Below, piece by piece: positions 1 to 7,667 of a DNA stretch of 64,000 nt. The notes under the pieces are model-generated. The model had not been told where the DNA came from. It saw only the letters and a list, made by a program, of their open reading frames with translations, and did not search any database. Numbering within the stretch: position 1 is the first letter of the stretch; every line of letters begins with the position of its first letter. The position numbers were made by a program, and so were the translations under genes. The stretch covers positions 7,006,001 through 7,070,000 of the forward strand of contig NZ_CP195106.1 of NCBI RefSeq assembly GCF_051175385.1. The letters are read 5' to 3'. This DNA is from Tundrisphaera lichenicola (GTDB lineage: Bacteria; Planctomycetota; Planctomycetia; Isosphaerales; Isosphaeraceae).

Positions 1-3000
1 GCCAGGCGGGCTTTCCATTGCCGACCCCGGTCGATTTTGGCGTGATCGGCCCATCTTCGCCCGCGATCGGGCCGACGGCCTGGTACTGGCCGATGATGCT
101 CACCGGCTCGTTGAGGGTGGACAGGAAGGCCACGAGGTCGACCAGCTCGGCGTCGGTCATCGCCTCGGCCAGCCCTTCGGGCATCAGCGAGACCTCGGTG
201 ATCTTGCGATCCTCGACGTCGGCCGGGCGGATCGTCAGGCGCTTGCCGTCGGCGGTCTTCAGGACGATCCGGTCGGGGGCCTCCTCGACCACCAGGCCGG
301 TCAGGACCCGACCGTCGGCCAGGGCCAGGACGTTGGTCTTGTAGTTGTAGCCGATCGCCGCGTTGGGGAAGACGATCGAGCGGAGCAGCTCCTCGTGGCC
401 GTACTTGGTCCCGATCGTCGAGAGGTCGGGGCCGACCCACTGCCCCTGGCCCTGGACCCGGTGGCAGGTGGCGCAGGCGTTGGACGAGCTGGCCTTGGCG
501 AAGACCGCCCTACCTTTATTGGCGTCGCCGTCCCGCTTGGCCCGGCCGACCAGCTCGCGGATCGGGGGCAGGGGGCGTCCCGAGGCGGTCTTGGGCAGGG
601 GCAGGAGCCGGTCGGCCTCGGACCGGACCCGGCCGTCGGGATCGTTGTGGGCGATCGAGGTCGCCTCGCTCTTGAGGTCCTCGGGAAGCTTCCCTTCCTT
701 GATTAGTTCGAAGACCTTCCCGGTCCCGCCATTCTTGGGCCGGGCGTAGACCCGGAGGGCCTCTCGGCGGAGCCCCAGCGGGTAGTCATCGCCGCCGATC
801 ATCGCCAGGAGTCGGGGGTTGGCGTCGCCGGATTCGGCGAGGGCTCGGACGGCGGCCTCGCCGATCGGGGTCGAGCCGCCTTTCTTGGCCTCGGCGATCA
901 GGCCGTCGACGAACTCGGCGGTCCCCTGGGGGCGGACCCGGCCCACGGCCTCGACCGCCGCCATCCGGACCGCTTCGGGGGCCTGGGTATCCCGGGCGAA
1001 GCCCATCAGGGTCGGCCCGTATCGGCCGTCGAAGCTGGCCACCGCCAGGTCGATGCCCGCGATCCTCAAGGCGGGGTCGGCCAGGCTCGACTCGACCAGG
1101 CGGATCACCTGGGCGTTCCCCCGGGCGTCTCGCCAGGGCCCGCCCAGCTTCCGGCCCAGGGCCGACATCAGGGCGGCCTTCCGGGCCGGGTCGACCGCCT
1201 GGAGGGCCTGCTCGGCCATGACCACCCCGGCCTCCTTGTCGGGGACCTGCATGATCGCGTCGTCGAAGGCCTGCTGAAGCTCGGGGGCGGCCAGGCTCGG
1301 GGCGACCTTCCGGAGGGCCGGCAGGACCTCGGGCCGGTGGATTCGCCAGGCCAGGCCGATCGTCTTGCTCAGGGGGTTGGCGGGAAGCTCCGGCGTCCCG
1401 AGCGAGATATACGCCTCGTTCCGGTCGGCCGGGAAGTACGGCGGGACCGCAACCTGCCCGTCCTGGCCGGCCTGCTCCAGATTCAGGTCGCCGAACAGCG
1501 AGCCGTCGAACAGCTCGGACAGGAACGGCGACTCGCGATCCTGGAGGGCCAGGCCGAGGGCTTCCAGATACCAGCGGTCCTTCCCATCCCACGAGGCGGC
1601 CAGGGCCTTCAGGGCCCCTTCGGCCTGCGCGGTGGGGACCCAGCGGAGGGCCAGGATCAGCTCGCGACGGACGCCCGCGTCGGGGTCGTCCGACATCGGC
1701 AGGAGTTCCTTGAGGTGGGCCATCGCGGCGGGCGGCTTCTGGGCCTCGGGCTTGGTGAAGACCACGTTGCCGACCCGGCTGATGTCCCGCCCGAGGATCC
1801 GGACGGCCTGCTCGCGGATGGCGGGGTCGCCGTCCTTGAGCGCGGCGATCGCGACGGAATCCCCCTCGATCGCATGGCGGACCCAGAGGGCGCGGGCCCG
1901 CTCGATCGGCGAACCCTTGGCGAACAGTTCCGCGAGCGCGGGCCTGGCCTCGGCCCCTCGCCCGATCAGGGAGCGGCGGGCGGCGTCCTGAGCGGCGACG
2001 ACCGGCGACTTGAGCTGCTCGATCAGGCCGGGGATCGTGGCGAAGTCGGGTTTAGGAGGGGCGTACTTGTGCCCCTTGGGGGCGACCCGGAAGACCCGGC
2101 CGGTATCCTGATCGCGGAAGGCATGGCCGCCGACGCCGGCGTCGTACCAGTCGGCCACGAAGATCGAACCATCGGGCGCGGCGGTCATGTCGACCGGGCG
2201 GAACCAGGGGTCATCGCTGCCCAGGAGGACCTTGTAATCGGTCCGGAAGCTCGCCCCGTGGCGTTCGATCGGGAAGAAGTTGATCTGGCGGGTCCCGGCC
2301 TCGGCCTCGAACAGCCCGTTCTTGTAGAGACCCGGCAGGAGGTCCCCTTCATAGGTCATGATCCCGCAGGGGCTCCCGTTGCCGGTCCCGACCAGCTTGG
2401 GGACGTTCCCGGGGACTTCCTCGCCCCAGTGCCGGGGGCTCCCCGGGGTCCGGTAGCCGTACGAGCCGCCGTCCATCACCCAGATCACCCGGGAGCCGCG
2501 ATTGCCGTCGTCGTCGTTGTCGGAGGTGAAGTTGTTGCCGAAGGCGTTGACGGTGGTCTCGTAGTTATTCCGCTGGCGATCGGCCAGGATTTCGAACTCG
2601 GTCCCGTCGCGGTTGACCCGGAGGGTGTTGGCCAGCTCCGACGAGCTGACGTGCCGGCCCGACTGATCCATCACGTCGAAGTTCCGGGCGTTGTGCGACC
2701 CGTCCTTCGCCTCGAACGAGCAGCAGCCGTCGCCGTGGGTGAAGTAGAGCTTGCCGTCCAGGCCGAGGGTCATCCCGTGGACCCCGTGGTCGCTGTCGAC
2801 CCCGCCGAAGCCGGTCAGGAGGACCGACCGCTTGTCGGCCTTGTCGTCGCCGTCGGTATCCTCGAAGACCAGGATGTCGGGGCTGTTGCCGATGTAGACC
2901 CGGGCCCCCTTGTACTTGCCGTCCTTGCCGTAGACCTCTTCGACGGCCAGGCCCATCGGGATCGGGAAGATCTTGTCGGCGAAGACGGTGACCTTGTCGG

Positions 3001-3325
3001 CCTTGCCGTCGCCGTCGGTGTCTTCGAGGATCTTGATCCGGTCCGCTTCCTCGATCCGGGGCTTGGGCCGGTGGGTCAGTCGGTAGTTCAGCCCCTCGGT
3101 GACCCAGACCCTCCCGCGCGAGTCGACGTCCATGTTGGTCGGGTTGACGACCATCGGCTCGGAGGCGAAGAGGGTGGCCTCCAGCCCCTCGGCCGGCTTG
3201 AGCATCGCGGCCGACTTCTCGGCGCTCACCTGGGCCATCAAGGCCGGGGTCCAGCAGAGCGCGGACAGGGCCAGGGTCGCCCCGAGGGCGATCCCCCGGC
3301 GGGCCGGGAACGGGAGAGGCGGCAT
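1..3325 (-). CDS. PVC-type dehydrogenase with HEAT-like region and C-terminal heme c domain (3' end outside window)
   Basis: Open from a start near 3325 to the left edge, so the C-terminus is missing (over 1100 residues seen). A signal peptide (PARRGIALGATLALSALCW, then ALMA) is followed by a beta-propeller region with calcium-loop-like ILEDTDGDGKAD and VFEDTDGDDKAD, the signature of the planctomycete/verrucomicrobial 'putative membrane-bound dehydrogenase' family. Residues about 440-900 are helical and HEAT-like. A c-type heme motif C951-A-T-C954-H955 follows, with the GxxWVGPDL and AIGYNYK segments typical of the PVC heme-binding domain. Such proteins are thought to be periplasmic sugar or alcohol dehydrogenases passing electrons to the attached cytochrome; the substrate is unknown. 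Two adjacent ATGs (3328 and 3325) are possible; the AGGAG upstream is better spaced for 3325. Confidence 0.9.
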   Translation of the reverse strand, partial: MPPLPFPARRGIALGATLALSALCWTPALMAQVSAEKSAAMLKPAEGLEATLFASEPMVVNPTNMDVDSRGRVWVTEGLNYRLTHRPKPRIEEADRIKILEDTDGDGKADKVTVFADKIFPIPMGLAVEEVYGKDGKYKGARVYIGNSPDILVFEDTDGDDKADKRSVLLTGFGGVDSDHGVHGMTLGLDGKLYFTHGDGCCSFEAKDGSHNARNFDVMDQSGRHVSSSELANTLRVNRDGTEFEILADRQRNNYETTVNAFGNNFTSDNDDDGNRGSRVIWVMDGGSYGYRTPGSPRHWGEEVPGNVPKLVGTGNGSPCGIMTYEGDLLPGLYKNGLFEAEAGTRQINFFPIERHGASFRTDYKVLLGSDDPWFRPVDMTAAPDGSIFVADWYDAGVGGHAFRDQDTGRVFRVAPKGHKYAPPKPDFATIPGLIEQLKSPVVAAQDAARRSLIGRGAEARPALAELFAKGSPIERARALWVRHAIEGDSVAIAALKDGDPAIREQAVRILGRDISRVGNVVFTKPEAQKPPAAMAHLKELLPMSDDPDAGVRRELILALRWVPTAQAEGALKALAASWDGKDRWYLEALGLALQDRESPFLSELFDGSLFGDLNLEQAGQDGQVAVPPYFPADRNEAYISLGTPELPANPLSKTIGLAWRIHRPEVLPALRKVAPSLAAPELQQAFDDAIMQVPDKEAGVVMAEQALQAVDPARKAALMSALGRKLGGPWRDARGNAQVIRLVESSLADPALRIAGIDLAVASFDGRYGPTLMGFARDTQAPEAVRMAAVEAVGRVRPQGTAEFVDGLIAEAKKGGSTPIGEAAVRALAESGDANPRLLAMIGGDDYPLGLRREALRVYARPKNGGTGKVFELIKEGKLPEDLKSEATSIAHNDPDGRVRSEADRLLPLPKTASGRPLPPIRELVGRAKRDGDANKGRAVFAKASSSNACATCHRVQGQGQWVGPDLSTIGTKYGHEELLRSIVFPNAAIGYNYKTNVLALADGRVLTGLVVEEAPDRIVLKTADGKRLTIRPADVEDRKITEVSLMPEGLAEAMTDAELVDLVAFLSTLNEPVSIIGQYQAVGPIAGEDGPITPKSTGVGNGKPAW

Positions 3326-3498
3326 CATCGGACTCCTGACTCTGGGGGTGTGATTCGTGCCGGACCCTCGGCGGTGGGGCGGGTCGGCCGCGTCGGATAG
3401 CTCGGGGAACCCCACGCGGCCCGCCTCCAGGCCCGATCGACCCCGACCATCTTCCCGCGCCCGAGAGGCCCCGTCCAGGGTCCCGGTGCCTCGACTAA

Positions 3499-3559
3499 TG
3501 GCTTCGTTCCGACCCCGACAATGGCTTCGTTCCGGCCGCATCGAGTGGCTTCGTTCCGG
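3499..3559. repeat. 23-bp tandem repeat, block A (3 units)
   Basis: Three copies of a 14-mer, TGGCTTCGTTCCGA or close variants, begin at 3499, 3522 and 3546, a spacing of 23-24 bp. The unit is not a multiple of three and lies between two minus-strand genes, so it is non-coding. Block B repeats the same unit about 150 bp further on. Confidence 0.75.
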
Positions 3560-3594
3560 ACCATCTCCCCCGGATCCCTGGGCCTGCTCTGTAT

Positions 3595-3632
3595 CCCTCT
3601 CCCCCGGGAGAGGGTTGGGGTGAGGGTCCCCC
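3595..3632. repeat. REP-like palindromic element, copy 1
   Basis: A CCCTCTCCCCCGGGAGAGGG hairpin is followed by TTGGGGTGAGGGTCCCCC. The same hairpin plus GGGGTGAGGGT tail recurs near 3851, 27744, 27817, 30068 and 30150. Non-coding; it sits between the two blocks of 23-bp repeats. Confidence 0.75.
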
Positions 3633-3712
3633 ACTCAGTCTTCAGGGTCCGACAATCCCATTCCACAACCTCTTTCCTAATTAAATGTTCGAGATTTCCC
3701 CGACCTAACCAT

Positions 3713-3818
3713 TGGCTTCGTTTCGACCGAGAGAATGGCTTCGTTTCGATCGCGTCAATGGCTTCGATCGGCAGCATCGAGTGGCTTCGTTTCGACCGAG
3801 AGAGTGGCTTCGTTTCGA
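3713..3818. repeat. 23-bp tandem repeat, block B (5 units)
   Basis: Five copies of the 14-mer TGGCTTCGTTTCGA (one with a GTT to GAT change) start at 3713, 3736, 3759, 3782 and 3805, exactly 23 bp apart. The spacer is mostly CCGAGAGAA-like. The rest of the 3326-4165 intergenic stretch holds only block A, two REP-like elements and a palindromic element; no gene was found in it. Confidence 0.8.
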
Positions 3819-3850
3819 GGTATCACCTTGTACTTCGGAGTATCTCCGAC

Positions 3851-3890
3851 TCCCTCTCCTCCTGGGAGAGGGTTGGGGTGAGGGTCCCCC
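3851..3890. repeat. REP-like palindromic element, copy 2
   Basis: CCCTCTCCTCCTGGGAGAGG followed by the GGTTGGGGTGAGGGTCCCCC tail, in the same orientation as the copy at 3595. It flanks the 23-bp repeat block on its right side. Confidence 0.75.
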
Positions 3891-4036
3891 GAACGGCCTC
3901 CGATCTCCGACGAATCGAAGGTCGAACCGCAGGCGGGGTCAAGACCTTGCTTCTCGTTCACTATCGAGACATACGTCCCCGCCCCAGCACACTCTTTTCC
4001 AAACCCCGCCTGGCGACCGGACTTCACGCGGGCGTG

Positions 4037-4128
4037 TGGCCGGGGTCTACGGTTCGCCGTAACCCCGGCTCATTGGCGACATTTTGGCTCACAGACCGAG
4101 GGTGACAGAGTACCGTGGCCCCCGGCCA
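4037..4128. repeat. MITE-like palindromic element with 17-bp imperfect terminal inverted repeats
   Basis: The left end TGGCCGGGGTCTACGGT and the right end ACCGTGGCCCCCGGCCA are inverted repeats (14 of 17 positions). The core has GTAACCCCGGC, TGGCGACATT and TCACAGACCG. The same core and one end recur at about 6996-7065. At 92 bp with terminal inverted repeats and no ORF, it resembles a miniature mobile element; no target-site duplication was established. Confidence 0.55.
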
Positions 4129-4165
4129 CCTGCACCGCTCTCAATCATGACCGAAGCTCAGAATC

Positions 4166-5941
4166 TCAGGAACTCGCCCGCTTCCGGGTCAGGCGCGAGG
4201 CCAGGGGGATGAGGCCGGTCCCGACCAGGCCGAGCCACCAGCTTGACGGCTCCGGGACGGAGGCCAGGTGGATCACCCCGACCCCGTCGAGGTCGAATCC
4301 GCTCGACCCGGACGGAGTCTTGAATGGGTCGTTGATCAGGTGGCCCTGCGAGTCGCGGCTCCCGAAATTGGGGTCGATCGAGCCGACCACGTCGGTGATC
4401 CGGACCTGGATCACGTGATTGATGTCGAGCAGCGGCGACATCCCGGCGAGGTCTGCCAGGTCGAATCCCGTCCCGAATCCGGCGACGTACTTGCCGGCCA
4501 GGTTGTGGAGGTTCCTGGCGTCGAGCGGGCTGAAGCCGCCGACCTGGGTCTCCGTTTGCGTGAGCGAGATCGACGGGAATCGGAAGAAGTTCACCCCGTC
4601 CGAGGAGACGTCGACGAAGGCGAGTTCGAGGAAGGCCAGGCCGGGCCCGCCGAAGCGGAAGCCGTTCTCGAACACCGCGAAGTCGGCCCCGGCGCCGTTG
4701 CCGATCCCCCCGTCGAACCCCAGCGTGATCGACCCCGCGTCGCCGAGCGAGACCAGTCCGTTGGTGTTGCCGATGACGCTCCCGAGCGCATTCGACGGCG
4801 AGCCGTAGGAGACGCGTGGGCCGGACGGGTTGGTGATGTCCTGCAAGCCCGGGTCGAACGAGACCACCGACGAGGCCCAGTCCACGAAGAGGTCGCTGGT
4901 CCCGGGGATGGCCAGCGAGCCCGGCAGGCCCGCCTGCGGGTCGAAGTCGGCCCTCGCCGGCGCCGCGAAGCCCAGGGCAACCAGGACGATGGCCAGCGAA
5001 GCAGTCCCTCGACGAGCCTTCCGGTGGAAGGAGGCCAGGCCGAGGAGGCCCGCCGCGGTCAGGGCGAGGCTCGCGGGTTCCGGGACGGCGACCGCGTTCG
5101 TGCGGAGCTGGATGTCGTCGACGGCGAAGTAGGCGGGCGTGTTCATCCCGAAAAGCCCGACGTCCGAGGACGAGAGGTTGAAGTGGAGCTGGGCGGCCCC
5201 GCTCAGCGAAGAGAGGTCCAGGAACGCCCAGTCCTTGACGATGTAGTCGAGCGTGTTGTCGGCGAAGCGGTAGTCGGCCAGGTAGAAGTCGACCGAGTTC
5301 GCCAGGGCGTGGCCCAGGGCATCGGTCCCGTACGCGGTCAGCTTGAAGTAGTCCGGGTCGTCTCCCGTCGCCCCGCCGAACTTCCTGGCGAAGCTATCCC
5401 CCCGGAGCATCGAGAGGGCGGCATAGGTCGTGTTCGTCACGTACATCCCCTCGATGGCGGTCCCGGAGGGCAGCGAGTTGGTCGGCAGCTCCATTAATTG
5501 GGCCGGGTCGGTCGGGTCGAAGGGGTTCGGGTCGAGGAAGTTGGGCTCAACATCGGCATACCCGAACGCCACCCCGTAGTTGTCCGCCCCCGGCCCGTGC
5601 CCGGTCCCCGCGTAGGCGCTGAACTCATTCAGGTACCCGGGCGTGGTGGTGTCGGAGGTGTTGGAATAGGCGAATCCGCTCCAATTGCCGTAGGTCAGGT
5701 CGTACCGGTTGCCGAAGACGGCCCCGTGGCTCGCGAAGCTGCCATCCCGCTGGGGGCCGTAAGGGCCCGAGACGATCGGGCCGCCCGAATTCTGGCCGTA
5801 TTCGGACGATTGGGGCGCGAGCGTCAGGTCGTCGAAGTCGACGACAACGTCGGCCCGGCCGGGACGGATCCCGGCCGAGGAAAGGACGATCGCCAGGGAG
5901 GCGATGCGCAGGGCGCGGGGGAACATCGGAGTCATGGACAA
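4166..5941 (-). CDS. Double PEP-CTERM surface protein: DUF4465-like domain fused to a second exosortase-target protein
   Basis: 591 residues encoding two complete exosortase substrates in one frame. Residues 1-30 are a signal peptide ending in GRA. Residues about 31-283 resemble DUF4465 (YGNWSGFAYSNTSDTTT, EFSAYAGTG, YVTNTTYAALSM, GGATGDDPDYFKL, FYLADYRFADNT). A full PEP-CTERM signal follows at about 284-310: AVPEPAS, a hydrophobic helix, then basic RKARR. Straight after comes a second signal-peptide-like helix (TASLAIVLVALGFAAPARA, cleavage before DFDPQ at about 331), a second extracellular domain (ADFAVFENGF, AFVDVSSDGVNFFRFPS) and a terminal PEP-CTERM (SVPEPSS to TRKRASS, about 561-591). 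No ATG start was seen at the junction. A cobalamin riboswitch lies about 340 nt upstream, suggesting a role in B12 acquisition (inference). Confidence 0.85.
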   Translation of the reverse strand: MSMTPMFPRALRIASLAIVLSSAGIRPGRADVVVDFDDLTLAPQSSEYGQNSGGPIVSGPYGPQRDGSFASHGAVFGNRYDLTYGNWSGFAYSNTSDTTTPGYLNEFSAYAGTGHGPGADNYGVAFGYADVEPNFLDPNPFDPTDPAQLMELPTNSLPSGTAIEGMYVTNTTYAALSMLRGDSFARKFGGATGDDPDYFKLTAYGTDALGHALANSVDFYLADYRFADNTLDYIVKDWAFLDLSSLSGAAQLHFNLSSSDVGLFGMNTPAYFAVDDIQLRTNAVAVPEPASLALTAAGLLGLASFHRKARRGTASLAIVLVALGFAAPARADFDPQAGLPGSLAIPGTSDLFVDWASSVVSFDPGLQDITNPSGPRVSYGSPSNALGSVIGNTNGLVSLGDAGSITLGFDGGIGNGAGADFAVFENGFRFGGPGLAFLELAFVDVSSDGVNFFRFPSISLTQTETQVGGFSPLDARNLHNLAGKYVAGFGTGFDLADLAGMSPLLDINHVIQVRITDVVGSIDPNFGSRDSQGHLINDPFKTPSGSSGFDLDGVGVIHLASVPEPSSWWLGLVGTGLIPLASRLTRKRASS

Positions 5942-6245
5942 CTTCCTCTCGGATCGGAGAAGGCGCGCGGACCCGGCCGGGAATTCGGGCGACGGATCGA
6001 CCGCCGCGAGTCCCGTGAACTCAAGAAACCGTGTTCAACCCCGGATCAGAGCCATCCGACGCGGGCACGTCGAGGGGACGCTCCCCGGCCCGGTCGAGCC
6101 GGACTGGCGAGGTCACGCGAGGCGGGTTTCGTGGCGAGATCGGTCATGGCGCAGAACTTCCTGCCGGGCCGGGCATGGGGGAGCGACTCCGGCCCCGATC
6201 GGCCGAGCGTACCCGGTGCAGACGATCTGCGTGGACGTACGCCCG

Positions 6246-6266
6246 GATGCTCGTGGCCGGAGCATC
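6246..6266 (-). promoter_or_regulatory. Hairpin just downstream of the cobalamin aptamer (possible expression platform)
   Basis: A perfect GATGCTC/GAGCATC stem of 7 bp with a 7-nt loop lies 15-35 nt after the B12 box in the minus-strand leader. No U-tract follows, so it is not a classical intrinsic terminator. It may pair with or compete against the aptamer's 3' part. The remaining leader down to 5942 shows no gene. Confidence 0.4.
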
Positions 6267-6280
6267 GAACAGCGACTCGA

Positions 6281-6455
6281 CGGGCAGGTCTTCTGGCTCT
6301 CGGCTCGTAACAGACCCCGGACCGCCTTCCCGCCTCGCGGCAGTGGCCTGGTTGCGTCCGGGGGCCTGGCCGATCACAGCGGCGGCCCCGCGACGGATTC
6401 GCACCGTCTTCCCTATTCTCCCCCGGCCCGTTTCCGGATTCGGGGGCACCTGTCG
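6281..6455 (-). promoter_or_regulatory. Cobalamin (vitamin B12) riboswitch
   Basis: Read on the minus strand, the segment has the cobalamin aptamer elements in order: ACAGGTGCCCCCGAA near 6452, GGGAGAATAGGGAA, GGTGCGAATCCGTCGCGG, GCCGCCGCTGTGATCGG, CCACTGCC and CGGGAAGGCGG, ending in the B12 box AGCCAGAAGACCTGCC (6284-6299). This matches the known consensus (AGCCAGGAGACCTGCC box, GAATCCG core, GCCACTG segment). It precedes the double PEP-CTERM gene in the same orientation with about 340 nt of leader, so it probably represses that gene when adenosylcobalamin is plentiful. Confidence 0.93.
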
Positions 6456-6571
6456 AGTGGACCAATCATGCCGAGGGGAGACCTCGGTGTCAATGGACTG
6501 AATATTGGCAAGTTCGGAGCGGAGAGCCCGGTCGTGGGGGACGTGAGAGCGAGCCGCCGGCAGAGCACGCC

Positions 6572-6952
6572 TCAGCGGGCATGCGGGGAGACGCGGTCGC
6601 CCCGCCGGATCGAAGTCGATAGCCCGTTCCGGGTCCCCAGCAACTGGCCGACGGCCCGATCATACCCCAGCTCGACCACGCGGACTCTGCCCTTCGGGGC
6701 CGAACGATCCGCCTCCCGCCAGACGAATACCTCGTCACCCAGCGTCAGACCATCGTCGGATCCGACCGTCAACTCGACCCGCCCCCTTGGCCAGTCCACA
6801 CGGTCGACGTACCCCTCTACCTGAGGCCGAGGGCACCACGTATCGTACCGCTGGTCGGTCGAGTCGAAGGGAAGGGGAAGCGCGATGATCAATATCGCCA
6901 AGATCGCGACGGCGATCATCCATCGGCTTATCGTGATCCGAGGCAGCCGCAT
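6572..6952 (-). CDS. Small membrane-anchored protein of unknown function
   Basis: About 126 residues from the ATG at 6952 (MRLPRITISRWM). A longer upstream frame exists but runs into a repeat element. One N-terminal transmembrane helix (MIAVAILAILIIALPLP) is followed by a small extracytoplasmic beta domain containing VELTVGSDDGLTLGDEVFVW. That 'GSDDG...GD' pattern resembles planctomycete hypothetical proteins and FlgT-type domains (weak similarity, from memory). It lies upstream of the riboswitch on the same strand and ends about 115 nt before the aptamer. Function unknown. Confidence 0.65.
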   Translation of the reverse strand: MRLPRITISRWMIAVAILAILIIALPLPFDSTDQRYDTWCPRPQVEGYVDRVDWPRGRVELTVGSDDGLTLGDEVFVWREADRSAPKGRVRVVELGYDRAVGQLLGTRNGLSTSIRRGDRVSPHAR

Positions 6953-6995
6953 CGCCCGATCCTCGGTCTGGGAGGCAGAGGCCTTCGCTACTCGG

Positions 6996-7065
6996 TAACC
7001 CCGGCGCCTCGGCGACATCATTATTTCACAGATCGGGGTTGCGTAGTACCGTAGACTCCGGCCAT
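6996..7065. repeat. Second, partial copy of the MITE-like palindromic element
   Basis: The segment shares GTAACCCCGGC, TCGGCGACAT, TTTCACAGATCGGGGT, GTAGTACCGTAGACTCCGGCCA with the element at 4037-4128. Its right end, read in reverse, matches the left terminal repeat of that copy at 16 of 17 positions. The opposite terminal repeat is missing. It separates the genes at 6572-6952 and 7084-7626. Confidence 0.5.
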
Positions 7066-7083
7066 ACGCCCGCTGCACGGAAA

Positions 7084-7626
7084 TTAGCCTGGCTTTCGCC
7101 CGTCGACCTGCACCAGGATACAATTGTCCATCTCGTGCAAGGACAAAGCTCCGCCCTCTTCTTCCCAGTACTCGCCCGCCCGCATCCGAACGACTTTGCC
7201 GGCCACGGACAGCAGCACCTCGGCAATGTCGCCCTCGCCGTCAATCACGATGTGGACATCCAGGATTTCGCCCGAAGGAAGCTCGGGGAGTACCCTGTCC
7301 CTGAAGATGCTCGCCGGGTCCTCGGGCAAGCCCGGCGACAGCGGGGGTAGCCCATCATCGCGGTATAAGCCGAACTGATCGTAGCTCTGATAATTGGAAA
7401 TCCTTGCCGTCTCGTCCCCGATCAGGTCCAACTCGATCTGCACTAACTGGAGCTCGGGGGCAGATCCGTGTTCCCACTGTGGGAGGCCATCCGCACCCAC
7501 TTCTAGGAACGCCATATCACACCCGATCCATCGCCGGACGAAGCGTCCTCGCAGGGTGGTTATCAATTCGACCTGCTGGCGAATCCACGGCGCTGACCTT
7601 TGGTGATGGTCCTTCCGAGCATCCAT
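7084..7626 (-). CDS. Hypothetical protein
   Basis: 180 residues from the ATG at 7626 (MDARKDHHQRSAPWIRQQVE); a longer frame would overlap the next gene. Soluble and acidic, with no signal peptide or membrane helix. It has a run such as LQLVQIELDLIGDETARISN and a C-terminal beta-rich half (ILDVHIVIDGEGDIAEVLLS). I do not recognise the family. It lies 41 nt downstream of the secreted protein gene at 7668-8588 on the same strand and may be co-transcribed with it. Confidence 0.6.
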   Translation of the reverse strand: MDARKDHHQRSAPWIRQQVELITTLRGRFVRRWIGCDMAFLEVGADGLPQWEHGSAPELQLVQIELDLIGDETARISNYQSYDQFGLYRDDGLPPLSPGLPEDPASIFRDRVLPELPSGEILDVHIVIDGEGDIAEVLLSVAGKVVRMRAGEYWEEEGGALSLHEMDNCILVQVDGRKPG

Positions 7627-7667
7627 CTCGAATCGGCTCCATGTTGCCCGAAATTGGGCGGGTGGCC

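Noticed and set aside
1337..3400. Long plus-strand open frame of about 690 codons opposite the PVC-type dehydrogenase
   Set aside because: It is the antisense of the clear minus-strand heme dehydrogenase; its Arg/Gly/Pro-rich composition is typical of shadows in high-GC coding DNA.
3499..3818. Possible CRISPR array because of regular 23-bp spacing
   Set aside because: Repeats are 14 bp and spacers only 9 bp, with similar spacer sequences and no cas genes, so this is a tandem repeat.
3326..4165. Overlapping open frames encoding RNEAT- and PHPNPLPGGEG-like peptides
   Set aside because: These peptides are translations of the 23-bp repeat and the REP-like palindromes and are known artefacts of such repeats.
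4268..5497. Plus-strand open frame opposite the double PEP-CTERM gene
   Set aside because: Antisense shadow. The minus strand has signal peptides, PEP-CTERM motifs and a riboswitch in the matching orientation.
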